Assembly: GCA_902492205.1 (NCBI GenBank)
Contig: CABUKU010000009.1
Coordinates: 40,203-104,202 of the forward strand
DNA length: 64,000 nucleotides
Source: an uncultured Bacteroides sp.
Lineage (GTDB): Bacteria; Bacteroidota; Bacteroidia; Bacteroidales; Bacteroidaceae
Direction: 5' to 3'
The position numbers and the translations under genes were made by a program. The notes below the pieces were generated by a model. The model made no database searches. It had not been told where the DNA came from and worked only from the letters and a program-made list of their open reading frames with translations. Below, piece by piece: positions 62,092 through 64,000 of this stretch (positions within the stretch are counted from its first letter, which is position 1; every line of letters starts with the position of its first letter).

Positions 62092-63021
62092 ATGCAATGT
62101 ATAAATCCCTGGAATTCACTTAATTCCTTTTACCCGGACTACTACTCCGACGATTTTATCATTTTTACTAACGTCGGTAAAAGGCAAAGTATCGAAGGTG
62201 TTGGTGTACTTCAGTATTGGGCGTTCAACCAACCATACAAAGTCAACTCTTCTACTATTATCCTTTGCCTTGAAGGTTCGTTCGATATTGAGATAGACAG
62301 TATCAGGTATACTGTAGCTAAAAACCACATTCTGGTCATTCTGCCTAAACAAACCATTAAAAGCTACAAGCCAAGTGATGATTTTGACGGTCACGTAACC
62401 AGCATATCCAATAATTTCTCCGAAATACGGGAAGGTTTTAAGAGAACCACTTCCCTGTTCCTGTCATTAAGGAGCCACCCCCTCGCCCAAATCAGTGACG
62501 AAGAAGTGGACTTGCTAAACATATATTATACCTTACTGGGAAAAAAAGCAAAAGATGACGAAAACCTGCTGCGAGATGTCACCATACAATATCTCGTTCA
62601 GGCAGTATTCTTTGAGTTCTGCCGCCTGTTGCTGAAGCGTGTAAACACAGGTAGCTATAAATACCTGAGCCACAAAGAGAAAACTTTCGAGAAATTCCTT
62701 AAACTGGTAGAAGACTGCCACAATAAAGAACGAGACATATCTTTCTATGCCGGTAAACTCAGCCTTACCCCGAAATACCTCTCTTCACTGGTTCGCGACG
62801 TTAGTGGCAAGCTTGCCGGAGACTGGATAGAAGAATATGTCATTATGGAAGCCAAAGCACTGCTTGTTTCGTCCGACATGAACATTCAGGAGATTTGCTA
62901 TGAGTTGAATTTTCCTACTCCTTCATGTTTCACAAGATACTTTAAAAGAATAACGGGAGTTACCCCAAGCAAATTCAAAACCCGGATGAAATACCGTAAC
63001 TCCGCCACTACCGAATTTTAA
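62092..63021 (+). CDS. AraC-family transcriptional regulator
   Basis: 309 residues. N-terminal cupin-like sensor (about 40-120; ILCLEGSFDIEIDSIRYTVAKNHILVILPKQ) and a C-terminal AraC double helix-turn-helix (about 205-305; ISFYAGKLSLTPKYLSSLVRDVSGK then MNIQEICYELNFPTPSCFTRYFKRITG). Regulatory targets are unknown; it overlaps the convergent 273-codon gene by 4 bp. It is intact, unlike the AraC remnant at about 52 kb. Confidence 0.9.
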   Translation: MQCINPWNSLNSFYPDYYSDDFIIFTNVGKRQSIEGVGVLQYWAFNQPYKVNSSTIILCLEGSFDIEIDSIRYTVAKNHILVILPKQTIKSYKPSDDFDGHVTSISNNFSEIREGFKRTTSLFLSLRSHPLAQISDEEVDLLNIYYTLLGKKAKDDENLLRDVTIQYLVQAVFFEFCRLLLKRVNTGSYKYLSHKEKTFEKFLKLVEDCHNKERDISFYAGKLSLTPKYLSSLVRDVSGKLAGDWIEEYVIMEAKALLVSSDMNIQEICYELNFPTPSCFTRYFKRITGVTPSKFKTRMKYRNSATTEF

Positions 63022-63839
63022 AACTTAACATACCCTATGCGCGTGCTCTTCACTCCCCTGCTTTCATAATGTGACAACACCTTTGCCGACTTTATGTGCA
63101 GATGTTCCTGTGGGGACACTTTGCGGGTATAAACATTCAGCATGTCGGGAGAGAAACTCTCTCCGGCAGCTTTTACCACAAATGAAAAGCGGTTTCCGTC
63201 GGCATCCACGGCAAGCACATTCTGGTCTACGTAATACCCCCTCTTATAAGAATCCAGTTGATACCTCACGCCAACCACCGTCAGGTTCAAGTCTTTCAAC
63301 CTTTCACCTTGTGCCCCTATATGCTTGCTTGCGGCAGGTATGCGGTTTTTCCTGATAGCCGTTTCATAGTGCACACGGGCAAATCCCTTTGCCAATATGG
63401 AAAGTTTCCTGTCCCTGTAAGAACGGGGTTCGAATTTGTCTGCCAACCATAAAACATAATGAGGATCTATTCGGTAGATTTCCGATAAACGCTTTCCCCG
63501 GTATTTGCCAAACTCCACCATATCTGCGCTCATCCCATAATAGGGTTCAAAGAAACTGTTATCTTTGATAAGCAACTTCACGTTGCAGTTTTGTAAATAC
63601 CCGATACTGCGCTGCACGGCATCTTCAAATGTCACTGCAAGTGTCTGTATAAATACAGGTATGGGAGACACATTGGTGAACACCCGCCACAAGGCATAAT
63701 AAGCACGGAAAGGAGTTGCCACACCGATAGCATAATATCCCATATCATCCCTCCGTCCGCGGTTAAACTCTTCTATTCTTTGAAAAACCTTATTTGCCAC
63801 GTTGTCGCTCACCTGATAGAGAGTGATATTTTTATCCAT
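63018..63839 (-). CDS. Hypothetical protein with an ExoX-C/DUF3820-like motif
   Basis: 273 residues, not assigned. No signal or membrane segment. The block MVEFGKYRGKRLSEIYRIDPHYVLWLADKF (about 107-136) resembles the ExoX C-terminal (DUF3820-like) motif, FGKYKGK...DPxYLxWL, which occurs in exonucleases and phage proteins; no exonuclease motifs are seen. The flanks are unique: an N-terminal region with YYAIGVATPFRAYYALWRV and a basic C-terminal half with KNRIPAASKHIGAQGERLKDLNL. The ATG at 63837-63839 follows a leader with two strong inverted repeats. Confidence 0.6.
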   Translation of the reverse strand: MDKNITLYQVSDNVANKVFQRIEEFNRGRRDDMGYYAIGVATPFRAYYALWRVFTNVSPIPVFIQTLAVTFEDAVQRSIGYLQNCNVKLLIKDNSFFEPYYGMSADMVEFGKYRGKRLSEIYRIDPHYVLWLADKFEPRSYRDRKLSILAKGFARVHYETAIRKNRIPAASKHIGAQGERLKDLNLTVVGVRYQLDSYKRGYYVDQNVLAVDADGNRFSFVVKAAGESFSPDMLNVYTRKVSPQEHLHIKSAKVLSHYESRGVKSTRIGYVKF

Positions 63840-63844
63840 ATTTA

Positions 63845-63991
63845 TTTTTCCTTTCTATCGTAAATATAGCATTTACAAAGGAAAAAAGCAAATAAATCCG
63901 CTAAAATCTGTTTTCTAAAAGTACAATGGAAATAGCTTATATCAGAAGAAAGTGTTCCAGAAAACGAACGTTTTTTGGAACACGACAAAGG
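63845..63991 (-). promoter_or_regulatory. Promoter and structured leader of the ExoX-C-like gene
   Basis: -7 box TACCTTTG on the minus strand (plus 63984-63991, exact). Immediately downstream at 63952-63983 lies a 32-bp near-perfect palindrome: GTGTTCCA(G)AAAACG against CGTTTT(T)TGGAACAC, 14 of 15 arm positions paired. Closer to the gene, 63845-63886 holds a nested inverted repeat (TTTTCCTTT/AAAGGAAAA and GTAAAT/ATTTAC). The remaining bases to 64000 show nothing else. Confidence 0.5.
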
Positions 63992-64000
63992 TATATTTTT

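Noticed and set aside
1..64000. Insertion sequence, prophage or conjugative element
   Set aside because: No transposase, terminase, relaxase or similar gene was found; the tyrosine recombinase is better explained by the adjacent invertible segment.

Overview
The window looks like chromosomal DNA of a gut-type Bacteroidales (Bacteroides/Phocaeicola-like). Three things point there: many upstream regions carry the Bacteroidota sigma-ABfr promoter (TTTG, 18-21 nt, TAnnTTTG); the families are typical of the group (fimbrillins, BACON, DUF3575, DUF5119, LruC, DUF4296, SPT-type sphingolipid synthesis, TamL-like barrel); and the DNA is AT-rich with little Shine-Dalgarno use. No insertion sequence, CRISPR array or rRNA was seen.

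Left third (1-24.3 kb). Mostly core genes: a partial serine palmitoyltransferase divergent from a lipid kinase, trmN6, lon, tgt with an LptF/G permease, serB with a DEAD-box helicase, rfbC-ugd-lipoprotein, an HU/SPOR protein with an FHA protein, and a TetR-controlled envelope operon. A divergent uronate module (lacI-uxaB against uxaC) shares one compact promoter region with a putative operator. An alanine symporter and two identical tRNA-Lys(CTT) genes follow.

Middle (24-43 kb). A POT-type transporter, a secreted PI-PLC, an oadB/oadG pair without an alpha subunit, small lipoproteins, a TamL-like barrel, the ileS-dksA-lspA-DUF4296 operon, a BatD-like membrane protein and a LruC lipoprotein.

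Accessory region (43-52.7 kb). A fimbrial operon (DUF3575-DUF5119-fimbrillin-fimbrillin/BACON) sits behind an invertible segment of about 0.3 kb. The segment is bounded by 17-bp inverted sites and lies next to a tyrosine recombinase. The only recognisable internal promoter points away from the operon, so this assembly seems to hold the OFF phase. The region is flanked by a decayed DHA2 transporter and a decayed AraC regulator.

Right end (53-64 kb). A TetR-tolC-hlyD-ABC-permease-permease efflux operon with two matching TetR operators, a nitroreductase, a peroxiredoxin, a transaldolase-like aldolase, an AraC regulator and an unknown gene with an ExoX-C-like motif.

The least expected signal is a set of three unrelated intergenic arrays (17199-17286, 25901-25988, 52615-52702). 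Each is exactly four units of 22 bp (88 bp), and most units are inverted repeats of 16-18 bp. The sequences differ between arrays but the geometry is the same.
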